A stretch of DNA of 64,000 nt from Advenella sp048381675 (GCF_048381675.1 NZ_JBLWIS010000003.1:248001-312000); one strand, 5' to 3'. Shown: positions 35,403 through 44,854, counted from the stretch's first letter. The notes: generated from the letters alone by a model not told the origin. Numbers and translations are program-made.

Positions 35403-36767
35403 ATGAGTAAAAACACAAGAGTGCTAACCGGTATCACCACTTCTGGCACCCCCCATCTGGGTAACTATGCAGGTGCCATCCGGCCTGCCATTAATGCCAG
35501 CCGTGAAGACAATGTAGATGCCTTCTTTTTTCTGGCTGACTACCACGCCCTGATTAAATGTGATGATCCATTGCGCGTGGCACGCTCACGCCTTGAAATC
35601 GCCGCTACCTGGCTGGCTGCCGGCCTGGACACAAGCCGGGTTACGTTTTACCGCCAGTCGGATATTCCCGAGATACCCGAGCTCAGCTGGATTCTAACCT
35701 GCCTTACCCCCAAGGGTTTGATGAATCGTGCCCATGCCTACAAGGCATCGGTAGACCAGAATGTGGCCAAAAATGTAGAACCCGACGACGGGGTCAATAT
35801 GGGCTTGTTCTCATATCCGATCCTGATGGCGGCTGATATCCTCATGTTTAATGCCAATAAGGTTCCGGTAGGACGTGACCAGATCCAGCATCTGGAAATG
35901 GCCCGTGACATTGCCCAGCGCTTTAATCACCAGTATGGGGCAGGGCGCGATTATTTCACTTTGCCCGAAGTCCATATCGAAGAAGAAGTGGCGACCTTGC
36001 CGGGACTGGACGGCAGAAAAATGTCCAAAAGTTATAACAATACCATTCCTTTGTTTGAAGGTACCGGCAAGCAGTTGAAGGCAGCTATTGCCCGTATCCA
36101 GACTGACTCCCGCTTGCCCGGCGAGCCCAAAGATCCTGATGAGTCCCACTTGTTCACGATTTATCGCGCTTTTGCCAGTCAGGAAGAAGCGGCTGCTTTC
36201 AGGCAGCAGTTGCTGGATGGCATGGGGTGGGGAGATGCCAAGCAGGCGTTGGGTGATTTGCTGGAAAATACCTTGGCCCCGATGCGTGAACGTTATAACG
36301 ACTTGATGGCCAAACCCGACCAGATAGAAGAAATTTTGCAGGAAGGGGCCAAAAAAGCGCGTCGTGAAGCCACACCGTTCATGAATGAAATTCGCCAGGC
36401 GGTTGGGTTGCGTAATGCGGTCGCGGTAAAAGCCACGGTGAAAGAGCAGAAAAAAACCGCCAAGGCTGCCCGATTTGTCAGCTTCCGCGATGAAGAAGGG
36501 CGATTCCGTTTCCGCCTGATTGCTGCCAGCGGCCAAGAATTGTTGTTATCCGTGCCGTTTGAAAACCCGAAAGATGCCGGCTTGGTGACCAAGCGTCTGC
36601 AAACTGAAAATATCACTGGCTTGCTTGCCAAAAACGAACAGGCTTGCAATGTTGAGATTCATCTTGACGGTCAGCCGGTGGCTAGTGGTTTTTCTGCATC
36701 CAGCCAGGCTGAACTTGATGGTAATATCACTCTTCTGATTGAAGCCATTGAATCAATGAAAGCATAA
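35403..36767 (+). CDS. trpS: Tryptophan--tRNA ligase
   Basis: Charges tRNA-Trp in the cytoplasm. I use the ATG at 35403 (MSKNTRVLTGITTSGTPHLG), with a GGGA ribosome site about ten bases before it; an upstream in-frame TTG is less likely. The HIGH-type motif is TPHLGNYAGAI and the class I second motif is GRKMSKSYNNT. The 454 residues exceed the roughly 335 of E. coli TrpS. The extra C-terminal part (from about residue 340, with a basic helix and a region ending LLIEAIESMKA) is shared by many betaproteobacterial enzymes. Confidence 0.96.
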   Translation: MSKNTRVLTGITTSGTPHLGNYAGAIRPAINASREDNVDAFFFLADYHALIKCDDPLRVARSRLEIAATWLAAGLDTSRVTFYRQSDIPEIPELSWILTCLTPKGLMNRAHAYKASVDQNVAKNVEPDDGVNMGLFSYPILMAADILMFNANKVPVGRDQIQHLEMARDIAQRFNHQYGAGRDYFTLPEVHIEEEVATLPGLDGRKMSKSYNNTIPLFEGTGKQLKAAIARIQTDSRLPGEPKDPDESHLFTIYRAFASQEEAAAFRQQLLDGMGWGDAKQALGDLLENTLAPMRERYNDLMAKPDQIEEILQEGAKKARREATPFMNEIRQAVGLRNAVAVKATVKEQKKTAKAARFVSFRDEEGRFRFRLIAASGQELLLSVPFENPKDAGLVTKRLQTENITGLLAKNEQACNVEIHLDGQPVASGFSASSQAELDGNITLLIEAIESMKA

Positions 36768-36779
36768 AGAGGAAGAGAC

Positions 36780-37331
36780 GTGGGCACAACAGCATTATCA
36801 ATTATTACTGAACAGACGCATGGCGTGGTGATAGACCTGGTTTATGCCAGCCCCAATAATCTGGCCGGAAAAGTGGTTTACCAGAAAGCGGTTTGTGCCC
36901 TTCATCCTGATGCCGAAGCCTGTTTGCGCAAGGCCGCTAACTATGCCAGGCAGGCTGGCATGACCCTTAAGATTTTCGATGCTTTTCGTCCCGGCAAAGC
37001 CCAGGAAATTTTTTGGTCAGTCCTGTCGGATGCCCAATATGTGTCAGATCCGGCCCAAGGCTCAAACCATTCCCGTGGCGTAGCGCTTGATGTCACACTG
37101 TTAAATGCGCAGGGCCAGGAACTGGATATGGGTACCGGATTTGATGACATGCAAGAACACTCGCATCATGATCGCAATGACTTGCCGCTCGAAGTGCAAA
37201 GAAACCGTCTCTTGCTGCTGGGTATCATGCTGCATGCCGGGTTTATTAGCATCCCTTCCGAGTGGTGGCATTATGAGTTGCCCAACAGTCGTGCTTATCC
37301 CATGATTGAAAGCGATCTTGTCATCGTTTAA
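36780..37331 (+). CDS. ddpX: D-alanyl-D-alanine dipeptidase (DdpX/VanX family)
   Basis: A zinc dipeptidase that splits D-Ala-D-Ala. The 183 residues contain the family's metal and catalytic set: His97 and Asp104 in SNHSRGVALD, Glu161 and His164 in EWWHYE, and the transition-state Arg70 in FDAFRPGKA. It starts at a GTG (36780) after GAGGAAGAGAC, 13 bases past trpS. The next five genes encode a matching dipeptide ABC transporter, so the group mirrors the E. coli ddpXABCDF operon for using peptidoglycan dipeptide as a nutrient. No vanH or vanA partner is present, so a vancomycin-resistance role is unlikely. Confidence 0.93.
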   Translation: MGTTALSIITEQTHGVVIDLVYASPNNLAGKVVYQKAVCALHPDAEACLRKAANYARQAGMTLKIFDAFRPGKAQEIFWSVLSDAQYVSDPAQGSNHSRGVALDVTLLNAQGQELDMGTGFDDMQEHSHHDRNDLPLEVQRNRLLLLGIMLHAGFISIPSEWWHYELPNSRAYPMIESDLVIV

Positions 37332-37397
37332 TCCTTGGCTTGCAGCGCTATTTTCTTAAAGGAAATTTTTTTTACAATAATCGGGTAAACACTATTT

Positions 37398-37411
37398 CTA
37401 ATTTAAATTAG
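37398..37411. promoter_or_regulatory. Perfect 14-bp palindrome ahead of the dipeptide-binding gene
   Basis: CTAATTTAAATTAG reads the same on both strands and lies 52 bases before the binding-protein start, in a 132-bp gap. It could be an operator for an internal promoter. Being all-AT in its core, it could also arise by chance. Confidence 0.35.
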
Positions 37412-37463
37412 TTTTGCTAAGATGTTCTGCGTTCAAGTCGATATTCATTGGGAGAATTCGCAT

Positions 37464-39011
37464 ATGTCAGGACATCGCATTTACAGAAAATTACTGTTAA
37501 CGGTTTTTGCTTCGGCACTTGGGTTTTCCGTCGCCATGCCAGGCACAATGGCGGCAACGCCGAAAGACACCTTGGTGATTGCCAAGTCATCCGATCCGCA
37601 AACCCTGGATCCTGCCGTAACCATCGATAATAACGACTGGACAGTAACCTATCCAAGCTACCAGCATCTGGTCAAATATAAAAAAGGCTCTACTAACGTG
37701 GAAGGCGATCTGGCTGACAGCTGGACGGCCTCTGACGATAACCTGACATGGACATTCAAGCTTAAGCCTGGGCAAAAATTTGCCGATGGCAGCGATGTAA
37801 ACGCTGATGCGGTCAAATATACGTTTGATCGCTTATTACGTATCAAACAGGGGCCTTCAGAGCCTTTTCCGGCCATGCAAACCAGTGTGAAAGATCCGCT
37901 TACGGTTGAATTCAAGCTGGAAACCCCTTTTGCGCCTTTCCTTTATATTCTGGCCAATAACGGGGCGGGCATTGTTAATCCGGCCGTAGAAAAAGCCGAG
38001 GGAGGCGCTGACAAGTTCCTGGCCGGCAATACCGCTGGCTCAGGTCCCTACCAAATGAGCAAGTGGGATAAGGGCCAATCCATCCAATTGGAACGCAACC
38101 CCCATTACGGCGGTGAAAAGCCTGTTCTGGACAAGGTACTTTTGAAAATCATCCCGGATGCATCTGCCCAGCGCCTGCAATTGCAAAACGGCGACCTGGA
38201 TATTGTTGCCAAGCTGCCTGTCGACCAGATTGAGTCCTTGAAAAGCAAACCGGGTGTGCATTTTGAGAAGGTTCCTTCTTTATTGGTTACTTACCTATAC
38301 CTGAACAATAAAACCGGACCACTTGCCAACCTGGATGCCCGCAAGGGAGTTTCCGCTGCCATTGATTACCAAGGTATTGTTGAAGGCGTGTTGAACAATC
38401 AGGGTAAACAACTTAAAGGTCCCATTCCTGATGGCATGTGGGCTTATGATGATTCCAATCCTGGTTTCAAACAGGACCTGGGGCTTGCCAAGGCAAGTTT
38501 TGCCAAGGCCAATTTGGGTAAAAAAGACCTCACGCTGCTGTATTCAAACCGTGATGCCAACTGGGAGCCCATCGCCCTGACGGTGCAGGCAAATTTGGCT
38601 GCCTTGGGTGTGAATGTCAAACTTGAAAAACTGGCTAATGCAACCATGCGCGACCGCTTGGGTAAAGGTGAGTTTGACATCGCCATTGGTAACTGGAGTC
38701 CCGACTTTGCCGATCCATACATGTTCATGAATTACTGGTTCGATTCTGAAAAAGCCGGTTTGCCTGGTAATCGCTCCTTTTATAGCAATCCTGAAGTAGA
38801 TAAGCTGATCCGTAAAGCCGCTGAAATCAGCGATCAGGCCGAGCGTACCAAACTGTATCAACAAGCCCAGAAAATGGTACTGGACGATTTCGCCTATGCG
38901 TACCTCTTCCAGAAAAGTGAAGAAATTGGCTTGCGTGATAACGTGAAAGGCTTTGCTTATAATCCCATGCTTGATGACGTTTATAACGTGCAAGATATCA
39001 GCAAGGAATAA
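37464..39011 (+). CDS. ddpA: Dipeptide ABC transporter substrate-binding protein
   Basis: Periplasmic receptor of the family 5 (DppA/OppA-like) type. I use the ATG at 37464, which opens a signal peptide of about 30 residues (LLLTVFASALGFSVA, cut near TMAA). The 515-residue protein then reads ATPKDTLVIAKSSDPQTLDP and shows the family signatures WTFKLKPGQKFADGSDV and GSGPYQMSKWDKGQ. The C-terminal lobe contains FDIAIGNWSPDFADPYMFMNYWFDS (summarised). Its neighbours suggest D-Ala-D-Ala or related dipeptides as ligand; binding specificity itself cannot be read from sequence. Confidence 0.9.
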   Translation: MSGHRIYRKLLLTVFASALGFSVAMPGTMAATPKDTLVIAKSSDPQTLDPAVTIDNNDWTVTYPSYQHLVKYKKGSTNVEGDLADSWTASDDNLTWTFKLKPGQKFADGSDVNADAVKYTFDRLLRIKQGPSEPFPAMQTSVKDPLTVEFKLETPFAPFLYILANNGAGIVNPAVEKAEGGADKFLAGNTAGSGPYQMSKWDKGQSIQLERNPHYGGEKPVLDKVLLKIIPDASAQRLQLQNGDLDIVAKLPVDQIESLKSKPGVHFEKVPSLLVTYLYLNNKTGPLANLDARKGVSAAIDYQGIVEGVLNNQGKQLKGPIPDGMWAYDDSNPGFKQDLGLAKASFAKANLGKKDLTLLYSNRDANWEPIALTVQANLAALGVNVKLEKLANATMRDRLGKGEFDIAIGNWSPDFADPYMFMNYWFDSEKAGLPGNRSFYSNPEVDKLIRKAAEISDQAERTKLYQQAQKMVLDDFAYAYLFQKSEEIGLRDNVKGFAYNPMLDDVYNVQDISKE

Positions 39012-39035
39012 TCGGGTTTTTAATTAACATTAACC

Positions 39036-39067
39036 GGCAAAAGCGCTCGTTTAACGGGCGCTTTTGC
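39036..39067 (+). terminator. Hairpin between binding protein and permease genes
   Basis: GCAAAAGCGC pairs with GCGCTTTTGC across a TCGTTTAACGG loop. There is no T run. Such hairpins often protect the upstream binding-protein message and reduce permease expression. Confidence 0.55.
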
Positions 39068-39073
39068 TGATGG

Positions 39074-40099
39074 ATGCCGGGCATGTCGGTTTTTCAAATT
39101 ATCTCCAAACGTCTTGTCGGCCTTGTTTTTGTCGTGCTGGGCGTGTCGGTCATTACCTTTATTGTTTCCCACCTGATTCCTGGCGATCCGGCCCGACTCA
39201 TTGCGGGTGACCGGGCAAGCGATGCCATGGTCGACGCGATTCGTGAAAAACTGGGCCTGAATCTTCCCCTGTATGAACAGTACTGGCTCTACCTGAAAGG
39301 ATTGCTACACGGGGATCTGGGGACCTCGATCCGCACCGGTCGGCCAGTGTTGCAGGATTTGCTGGCATTTTTTCCGGCCACGATGGAACTGGCCGTGGTT
39401 TCCCTGATACTGGCCATATTAATTGGTGTGCCGCTAGGGGTATTGTCGGCGGTCTATAAAAACAAGTGGATCGACCAAATAGCCAGAACCATTTCTGTCA
39501 TGGGTATTTCCATGCCGGCTTTCTGGCTGGGTTTGGGGTTAATCATCATTTTTTATGGACACCTGTCCTGGTTTCCGGCAGGCGGAAGATTAAGCCAAGG
39601 GGTGCCGGTTCCCCCATTTGTAACTGGTTTCTATCTGGTGGACTCACTGCTGGCAGGTGAGATGGCGACTTTTTTCAATGCGTTGTGGCATCTTGTGTTG
39701 CCCGCATTAACCTTAAGCTTTGTGCATCTTGGCGTGGTTGCACGGCAGATCCGTTCTTCCATGCTCGAGCAGTTAGGCGAAGATTATATTCGCACTGCCA
39801 AGGCTTATGGGCTACCGAAGTGGCAGGTTATTCTCAGGCATGCCTTGCCTAATGCCTTGATTCCTTCGGTAACGGTGCTGGGACTGGCCATGGGGGATTT
39901 GTTATATGGTGCCGTTCTGACAGAAACAGTGTTCGGTTGGCCAGGCATGGGGCTGTATGTGGTCAATTCCATCCAGGCACTGGATTTTCCGGCGGTCATG
40001 GGTTTTGCCGTGCTGGTTTCATTTGTGTATGTGTTGTTGAATCTGGTGGTGGATTTGCTTTACTTGATGATTGATCCACGCATTAAAGAGGTGGGTTAA
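39074..40099 (+). CDS. ddpB: Dipeptide ABC transporter permease, DppB type
   Basis: A 341-residue inner-membrane permease with six predicted spans. The N-terminal span reads LVGLVFVVLGVSVITFIVSHLIPGDPARL (summarised), with the characteristic large periplasmic loop after it. The cytoplasmic EAA-like loop is LEQLGEDYIRTAKAYGLPKWQVILRHALPNA (summarised), which docks the ATPases. A second ATG at 39083 is possible as start. It overlaps ddpC by one base. Confidence 0.93.
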   Translation: MPGMSVFQIISKRLVGLVFVVLGVSVITFIVSHLIPGDPARLIAGDRASDAMVDAIREKLGLNLPLYEQYWLYLKGLLHGDLGTSIRTGRPVLQDLLAFFPATMELAVVSLILAILIGVPLGVLSAVYKNKWIDQIARTISVMGISMPAFWLGLGLIIIFYGHLSWFPAGGRLSQGVPVPPFVTGFYLVDSLLAGEMATFFNALWHLVLPALTLSFVHLGVVARQIRSSMLEQLGEDYIRTAKAYGLPKWQVILRHALPNALIPSVTVLGLAMGDLLYGAVLTETVFGWPGMGLYVVNSIQALDFPAVMGFAVLVSFVYVLLNLVVDLLYLMIDPRIKEVG

Positions 40100-40965
40100 T
40101 GATGGCAATGGTTGCAGGCCTCAAAAACAGGGGTTCATATTTCTGGTATCAATTGCGGCGCAGTCCCATGACCATGGTGGGGTTGGGCATTATCATTTTT
40201 ATGTGCCTGGCTGCATTGCTGGCACCGGTGTTGGCGCCTTATCATCCCGATGTTATTAATTTACGGGCCCGTTTGCAGCCTCCTTCAATGGCCCATTGGT
40301 TTGGCACCGATGAAGTAGGGCGGGATATTTTCAGTCGCGTCCTGTATGGTGGCCAGCAATCAATTGGCGTGGGTTTGTTTGTGGCTTTCGTGGCCAGCTT
40401 CATCGGCACAGTTATTGGCTGTTTTTCGGGTATTTTTGGCAAATGGGTAGATACCATCATCATGCGCATCATGGATGTCATGTTGTCTATTCCTTCTTTG
40501 GTGCTGACCATGGCCCTGGCCGCGGCTTTGGGGCCCAGCCTGTTCAATGCTATGCTGGCTATTACTCTGGTGCGCATTCCGTATTATGTCCGGCTTGCGC
40601 GGGGGCAAACACTGGGCATTCGTGAAATGGTGTATGTCAAAGCCGCGGAAACCTTCGGTGCCAGTCGCCGTCATATTGTGCAATGGCACGTTATCAGAAA
40701 TGCCTTGCCACCAATTATTGTGCAAACCACGCTTGATATCGGCAATGCCATACTCATGGCGGCGGCATTGGGCTTTATCGGTTTAGGTGCACAACAGCCA
40801 ACAGCTGAATGGGGTGCCATGGTTTCTGCCGGTCGTAACTTTCTTATTGACCAGTGGTGGTATTCCACCTTTCCTGGCCTGGCCATTTTAATAACGGCCA
40901 TTGGCTTTAATTTGTTGGGTGATGGGGTGCGCGATATGCTGGATCCCAAACAGAAGGTGAAGTAA
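40099..40965 (+). CDS. ddpC: Dipeptide ABC transporter permease, DppC type
   Basis: The partner permease, 288 residues. An N-terminal segment carries the OppC/DppC signature (SPMTMVGLGIIIFMCLAALLAPVLAPY, summarised), then HWFGTDEVGRDIFSRVLYGGQQS. The EAA loop YVKAAETFGASRRHIVQWHVIRNALPP (summarised) follows. Its ATG shares a base with the ddpB stop, and its stop overlaps the start of the next gene, so the three are tightly coupled. Confidence 0.94.
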   Translation: MMAMVAGLKNRGSYFWYQLRRSPMTMVGLGIIIFMCLAALLAPVLAPYHPDVINLRARLQPPSMAHWFGTDEVGRDIFSRVLYGGQQSIGVGLFVAFVASFIGTVIGCFSGIFGKWVDTIIMRIMDVMLSIPSLVLTMALAAALGPSLFNAMLAITLVRIPYYVRLARGQTLGIREMVYVKAAETFGASRRHIVQWHVIRNALPPIIVQTTLDIGNAILMAAALGFIGLGAQQPTAEWGAMVSAGRNFLIDQWWYSTFPGLAILITAIGFNLLGDGVRDMLDPKQKVK

Positions 40966-41990
40966 TGCAAGACAATCATGCTGGCCAGACAGATGAACTG
41001 GTACTCAGTGTAGAAAATCTGCATATCGAGTTTCCCGTTTATAAAGGGGCAGTCAAGGCCCTGAATGGGGTCAACCTGCAGGTGGCTGCCGGTGAGATTG
41101 TTGGCCTGGTCGGTGAATCAGGGTCGGGAAAATCGGTTTGTGCCATGATGGGCATGCGCTTGATTCCGTCTGACAGCTACCGGGTAACCCGTGGCACCAT
41201 AAGGCAGTCGGGCAAAGATGTCCTGAAAATGACTGAAAAAGAAATGCGGTCTATTCGCGGCAGTGAGGTTTCCATGATTTTTCAGGAACCTATGACCGCC
41301 CTGAATCCTGTCATGAAGGTGGGCAAGCAAATCATCAATGTGATTTTGCAGCATCAACCCATCAGCAAGGCCAAGGCCAGGGAAAAAACCCTGGGCCTGC
41401 TGCGGGATATGTATATTGCCGATCCCGAGCGGGTGTTTGACAGTTATCCGTTTGAACTATCTGGGGGCATGCGCCAGCGCATCATGATTGCTTTGGCATT
41501 TTCCTGTGAACCCAAGCTGTTGATTGCCGATGAGCCGACCACCGCGCTGGATGTGACGGTGCAAAAGCAGGTCTTGCTGTTGCTCAGGGAGCGTGCCCGT
41601 CAAACCGGCACGGCCATTTTGCTGATCACCCATGATATGGCGGTGGTCTCGCAGTTTTGTCAGCGGGTGTATGTGATGTATGCCGGATCGGTCGTTGAGG
41701 ACGGCTGGACCCGTGATGTGATGAGTCACCCGCAGCATCCTTACACGCAAGGCTTGCTGGCTGGCTTGCCCGAAAATGTACAGCCAGGCGCCCCCCTGAA
41801 AACCATTGGCGGGCAGGTGCCCGATCTGGCACAGTTGCCCGCTTGCTGTTCATTCATGAACCGCTGCGAACGCAAGGAATATATTTGCCGCAATGTCCCT
41901 GATTTATTACCGTTAACGTCAGATCCATCCCACAAGGTTGCCTGTTGGATTGTGCAGGAAGAGGATAAACGCAATGCCAAATACAAATAA
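40965..41990 (+). CDS. ddpD: Dipeptide ABC transporter ATPase, DppD type
   Basis: A 341-residue ATP-binding subunit. Walker A is GESGSGKSV near residue 45, the Q-loop lies in IFQEPMTALNP, the signature is LSGGMRQRIMIAL, and Walker B is LLIADEPTTALD. The C-terminal oligopeptide-transporter extension is present, with the cysteine cluster CCSFMNRCERKEYIC. In related ATPases such a cluster holds an iron-sulfur centre of unclear role. It pairs with the next ATPase. Confidence 0.94.
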   Translation: MQDNHAGQTDELVLSVENLHIEFPVYKGAVKALNGVNLQVAAGEIVGLVGESGSGKSVCAMMGMRLIPSDSYRVTRGTIRQSGKDVLKMTEKEMRSIRGSEVSMIFQEPMTALNPVMKVGKQIINVILQHQPISKAKAREKTLGLLRDMYIADPERVFDSYPFELSGGMRQRIMIALAFSCEPKLLIADEPTTALDVTVQKQVLLLLRERARQTGTAILLITHDMAVVSQFCQRVYVMYAGSVVEDGWTRDVMSHPQHPYTQGLLAGLPENVQPGAPLKTIGGQVPDLAQLPACCSFMNRCERKEYICRNVPDLLPLTSDPSHKVACWIVQEEDKRNAKYK

Positions 41991-42969
41991 CCGCCTGGTT
42001 TCCCTGAACGATGTCCATGTTCATTTTACGGTGCAAAAAAACTGGCTGGGTCAGGTCAAGTCAACCGCGCATGTCCTGAACGGCATAGACTTGCACGCCA
42101 ACGCAGGAGAAACCCTGGGTATTGTGGGCGAGTCGGGTTGTGGCAAAAGCACCTTGGCACAGGTGTTGATGGGCCTGTTGCCGCCTACCCGGGGTAGTGT
42201 AAGCTGGCATACTGCGGGTGCCAAACCCAATATCCAGATTGTGTTCCAGGATCCGCAGTCTTCACTTGATCCGCGTTTGCCTGTCTGGAAAGTCATTACT
42301 GAGCCAATTCATATCAATGGTGGTCATTCCCGGGCGCAATTGCGTAAAATAGCAGCGGATCTTGCCGTGCAGGTGGGATTACGTGAAGAATACCTGGACC
42401 GTTTTCCACATGAATTTTCAGGTGGGCAGCGTCAGCGGATAGCCATTGCACGAGCCCTGGCTCCCAATCCTGATATTATTGTGCTGGATGAACCCACCTC
42501 GGCGCTGGATATTTCGGTCCAGGCACAAATACTGAATTTGCTTAACGATTTGCAAAAAGCAAGGAATCTAAGCTATATCCTGATTTCCCATAATGTTTCT
42601 GTTATAAAGCATATGAGCAAAAGGATTGCGGTCATGTACCTGGGGCAAATTGTTGAGCTGGGTTCTACAGCTGAAGTTTTGCAAAAGCCGGCCCATCCCT
42701 ATACCCGGCTTTTGCTTGATGCCGTACCTGACATGACGGGCAGCCTGACCATGAACGGTCCGGTCGATTTGCCCGAATTGCCAGGTAACCGGCATTTGCC
42801 CAGTGGTTGTTTTTTTTATGACCGTTGTCATTACCGGGATGAAAAGGGTTGTCATCTTGCCCAGCCTTTGCGCAGCGTTGCAGCGGAACAGGTAATAAGA
42901 TGGGTCCGTTGTTACAAGAACATATATGAGAATTCAATCAGAGCAGAATCCACCGAAATCGGCGTCTAA
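41974..42969 (+). CDS. ddpF: Dipeptide ABC transporter ATPase, DppF type
   Basis: The second ATP-binding subunit, 331 residues from the ATG at 41974, overlapping ddpD by 17 bases. Walker A is GESGCGKSTLAQ, the Q-loop is VFQDPQSSLDPR, the signature is FSGGQRQRIAIARAL and Walker B is IIVLDEPTSALD. The C-terminal extension has CFFYDRCHYRDEKGC, again a cysteine cluster as in peptide and nickel transporters. An upstream in-frame start at 41938 would lengthen it without conserved sequence. The next gene, an exporter of a different class, begins inside its last 44 bases. Confidence 0.94.
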   Translation: MPNTNNRLVSLNDVHVHFTVQKNWLGQVKSTAHVLNGIDLHANAGETLGIVGESGCGKSTLAQVLMGLLPPTRGSVSWHTAGAKPNIQIVFQDPQSSLDPRLPVWKVITEPIHINGGHSRAQLRKIAADLAVQVGLREEYLDRFPHEFSGGQRQRIAIARALAPNPDIIVLDEPTSALDISVQAQILNLLNDLQKARNLSYILISHNVSVIKHMSKRIAVMYLGQIVELGSTAEVLQKPAHPYTRLLLDAVPDMTGSLTMNGPVDLPELPGNRHLPSGCFFYDRCHYRDEKGCHLAQPLRSVAAEQVIRWVRCYKNIYENSIRAESTEIGV

Positions 42970-44734
42970 TAAAGTCAGTTTTGGCGTTATATTATCCCTC
43001 TTACCTTATGTCTGGCAATTCAAATGGCGTGTTGGCCTTGCCCTGTTGTGCCTGGTTCTGGCCAAAGTAGCCAGCGTAGTCTTGCCGATTTTCCTGAAAG
43101 ATATTGTTGATCAGCTCAGTATGCCAACGAATGCGCTGGTTTTGCCAGTGGCTGCCCTGTTGGCTTACGGTTTTGCGCGTATTTCCAGCAGTCTTTTTGG
43201 CGAACTCAGGGATGCCCTGTTTGCCAAGGTCACACAGGGTTCCATTCGTAAAATAGCCAAAAACATTTTTGAGCATTTGTTTGGCCTGTCTATGCGGTTT
43301 CACCTGCTTCGTCAAACCGGTGGTCTTAGCAGGGATATAGACCGGGGCACCAAGGGCATTGGCTTTGTATTGAATTTTACCCTGTTCAATATTTTGCCCA
43401 CCTTGCTGGAATTGACCATGGTCATGGGTATCTTGCTATGGCGCTATGACATCTGGTTTGCAGGGGTAACCATGCTAACGATTGTTGCCTATATTTTGTT
43501 TACCCTTGCCGTAACTGAAAAACGCATGGTCATGCGACGTCGCATGAATAGCTTGGACAGCATGGCCAATACTCAGGCGATTGATGCTCTGATCAATTAT
43601 GAAACCGTTAAATATTTTAATAACGAAGCTTATGAGATTAACCGCTACGATGAGAACCTGGGTAAATGGGTTGAATCATCAGTCAAGAATCAGGTCTCGT
43701 TGAATTTCCTGAATGCCGGCCAGGGTGTGATTATTACCGTCGGGATTACCGTTTTGCTGTGGATGTCGGCAGACCGGGTCGTTCAGGGAAGCATGACCGT
43801 TGGAGATGTTGTGCTGGTATCGGCCTACCTTACCCAGTTGTACGCTCCCCTGAATTTTCTGGGTTTCATCTACCGTGAAATTAAGAACTCATTGTCTGAT
43901 ATGGAGCGCATGTTTGGGCTGATGGATGAGCAGCAGGAAATCAAGGATGACAAAGATGCCATTGTGTTAAATACTCGGCAGGCAGAAATCGAGTTTAAGG
44001 ATGTGGGTTTTTCTTATGAAAGCGAACGGCAGATTCTTCACAATGTGTCTTTCAAGGTAGGGGCCGGAGAAACGGTTGCCGTGGTAGGAACGTCCGGCGC
44101 CGGCAAGTCAACCTTGTCTCGCCTGCTGTTCCGTTTTTATGATGTCGGTTCGGGAAGTATCCTGATCAATGGCAGGGATATCCGCTCCTATACCCAGTTA
44201 AGCCTGCGCCAGCATATTGGGATTGTGCCCCAGGATACGGTATTGTTCAATAATTCGATTTATTACAACATTGCCTATGGCCGTCCTTCCGCTTCGCACG
44301 AAGAGGTCATAGAGGCGGCCAAGTCTGCCAGTATCCATCAGTTTGTGACCAGCTTGCCAGATGGCTATGAATCACAGGTGGGCGAGCGGGGCCTGAAGCT
44401 GTCCGGCGGTGAAAAGCAAAGGGTGGCCATTGCACGTACCATTTTAAAAGATCCACCGATCCTGGTGCTGGATGAAGCCACCAGCGCGTTGGATACCCGT
44501 ACCGAGCGCAAGATCCAGGATGAACTATTCCAGATTGCCAAGAACCGGACCACCCTTATTATTGCTCATCGGCTTTCTACCATTGTAGATGCTGACCGGA
44601 TTATCGTGATGGATCAGGGCAGAATCATGGAGCAGGGCACACATAGCGAACTGCTAGAGAAAAATGCCATTTATGCCCGCATGTGGGCCATGCAGTTTCA
44701 GGCATCTGAAGTGGTGGACGCCCCGGAATCCTGA
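42926..44734 (+). CDS. Atm1-type ABC exporter (fused permease and ATPase)
   Basis: A 602-residue half-transporter with an N-terminal six-span domain (first span near residue 34, LALLCLVLAKVASVVLPIFL) and a C-terminal ATPase. Motifs are Walker A GTSGAGKST near residue 390, signature LSGGEKQRVAIARTIL and Walker B ILVLDEATSALD. NYETVKYFNNEAYEINRYDEN in the membrane domain (summarised) is the hallmark of Atm1/ABCB7/HMT1 proteins, which export glutathione-linked compounds and help with metal detoxification. It begins within ddpF, yet is functionally unrelated to dipeptide import, so co-expression is probably positional. A strong terminator follows. Confidence 0.9.
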   Translation: MRIQSEQNPPKSASNKVSFGVILSLLPYVWQFKWRVGLALLCLVLAKVASVVLPIFLKDIVDQLSMPTNALVLPVAALLAYGFARISSSLFGELRDALFAKVTQGSIRKIAKNIFEHLFGLSMRFHLLRQTGGLSRDIDRGTKGIGFVLNFTLFNILPTLLELTMVMGILLWRYDIWFAGVTMLTIVAYILFTLAVTEKRMVMRRRMNSLDSMANTQAIDALINYETVKYFNNEAYEINRYDENLGKWVESSVKNQVSLNFLNAGQGVIITVGITVLLWMSADRVVQGSMTVGDVVLVSAYLTQLYAPLNFLGFIYREIKNSLSDMERMFGLMDEQQEIKDDKDAIVLNTRQAEIEFKDVGFSYESERQILHNVSFKVGAGETVAVVGTSGAGKSTLSRLLFRFYDVGSGSILINGRDIRSYTQLSLRQHIGIVPQDTVLFNNSIYYNIAYGRPSASHEEVIEAAKSASIHQFVTSLPDGYESQVGERGLKLSGGEKQRVAIARTILKDPPILVLDEATSALDTRTERKIQDELFQIAKNRTTLIIAHRLSTIVDADRIIVMDQGRIMEQGTHSELLEKNAIYARMWAMQFQASEVVDAPES

Positions 44735-44780
44735 TTTTCATTGTCAAGCTATTGTTTTCAGGCTTATAGGCAATATAGGC

Positions 44781-44812
44781 AAATGCCCCGAATCGCTTCG
44801 GGGCATTTTTTT
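44781..44812. terminator. Bidirectional terminator between the exporter gene and tex
   Basis: Stem AAATGCCCCG / CGGGGCATTT with loop AATCGCTT and a T7 run. Confidence 0.9.
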
Positions 44813-44854
44813 GTGCTACTTTAGTTGGCCGATATGGCCCGGGACAATGCCAGC

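Noticed and set aside
36780..37331. VanX-type vancomycin resistance
   Set aside because: No vanH, vanA or vanRS genes are nearby, the gene leads a peptide-uptake operon, and the organism appears Gram-negative.
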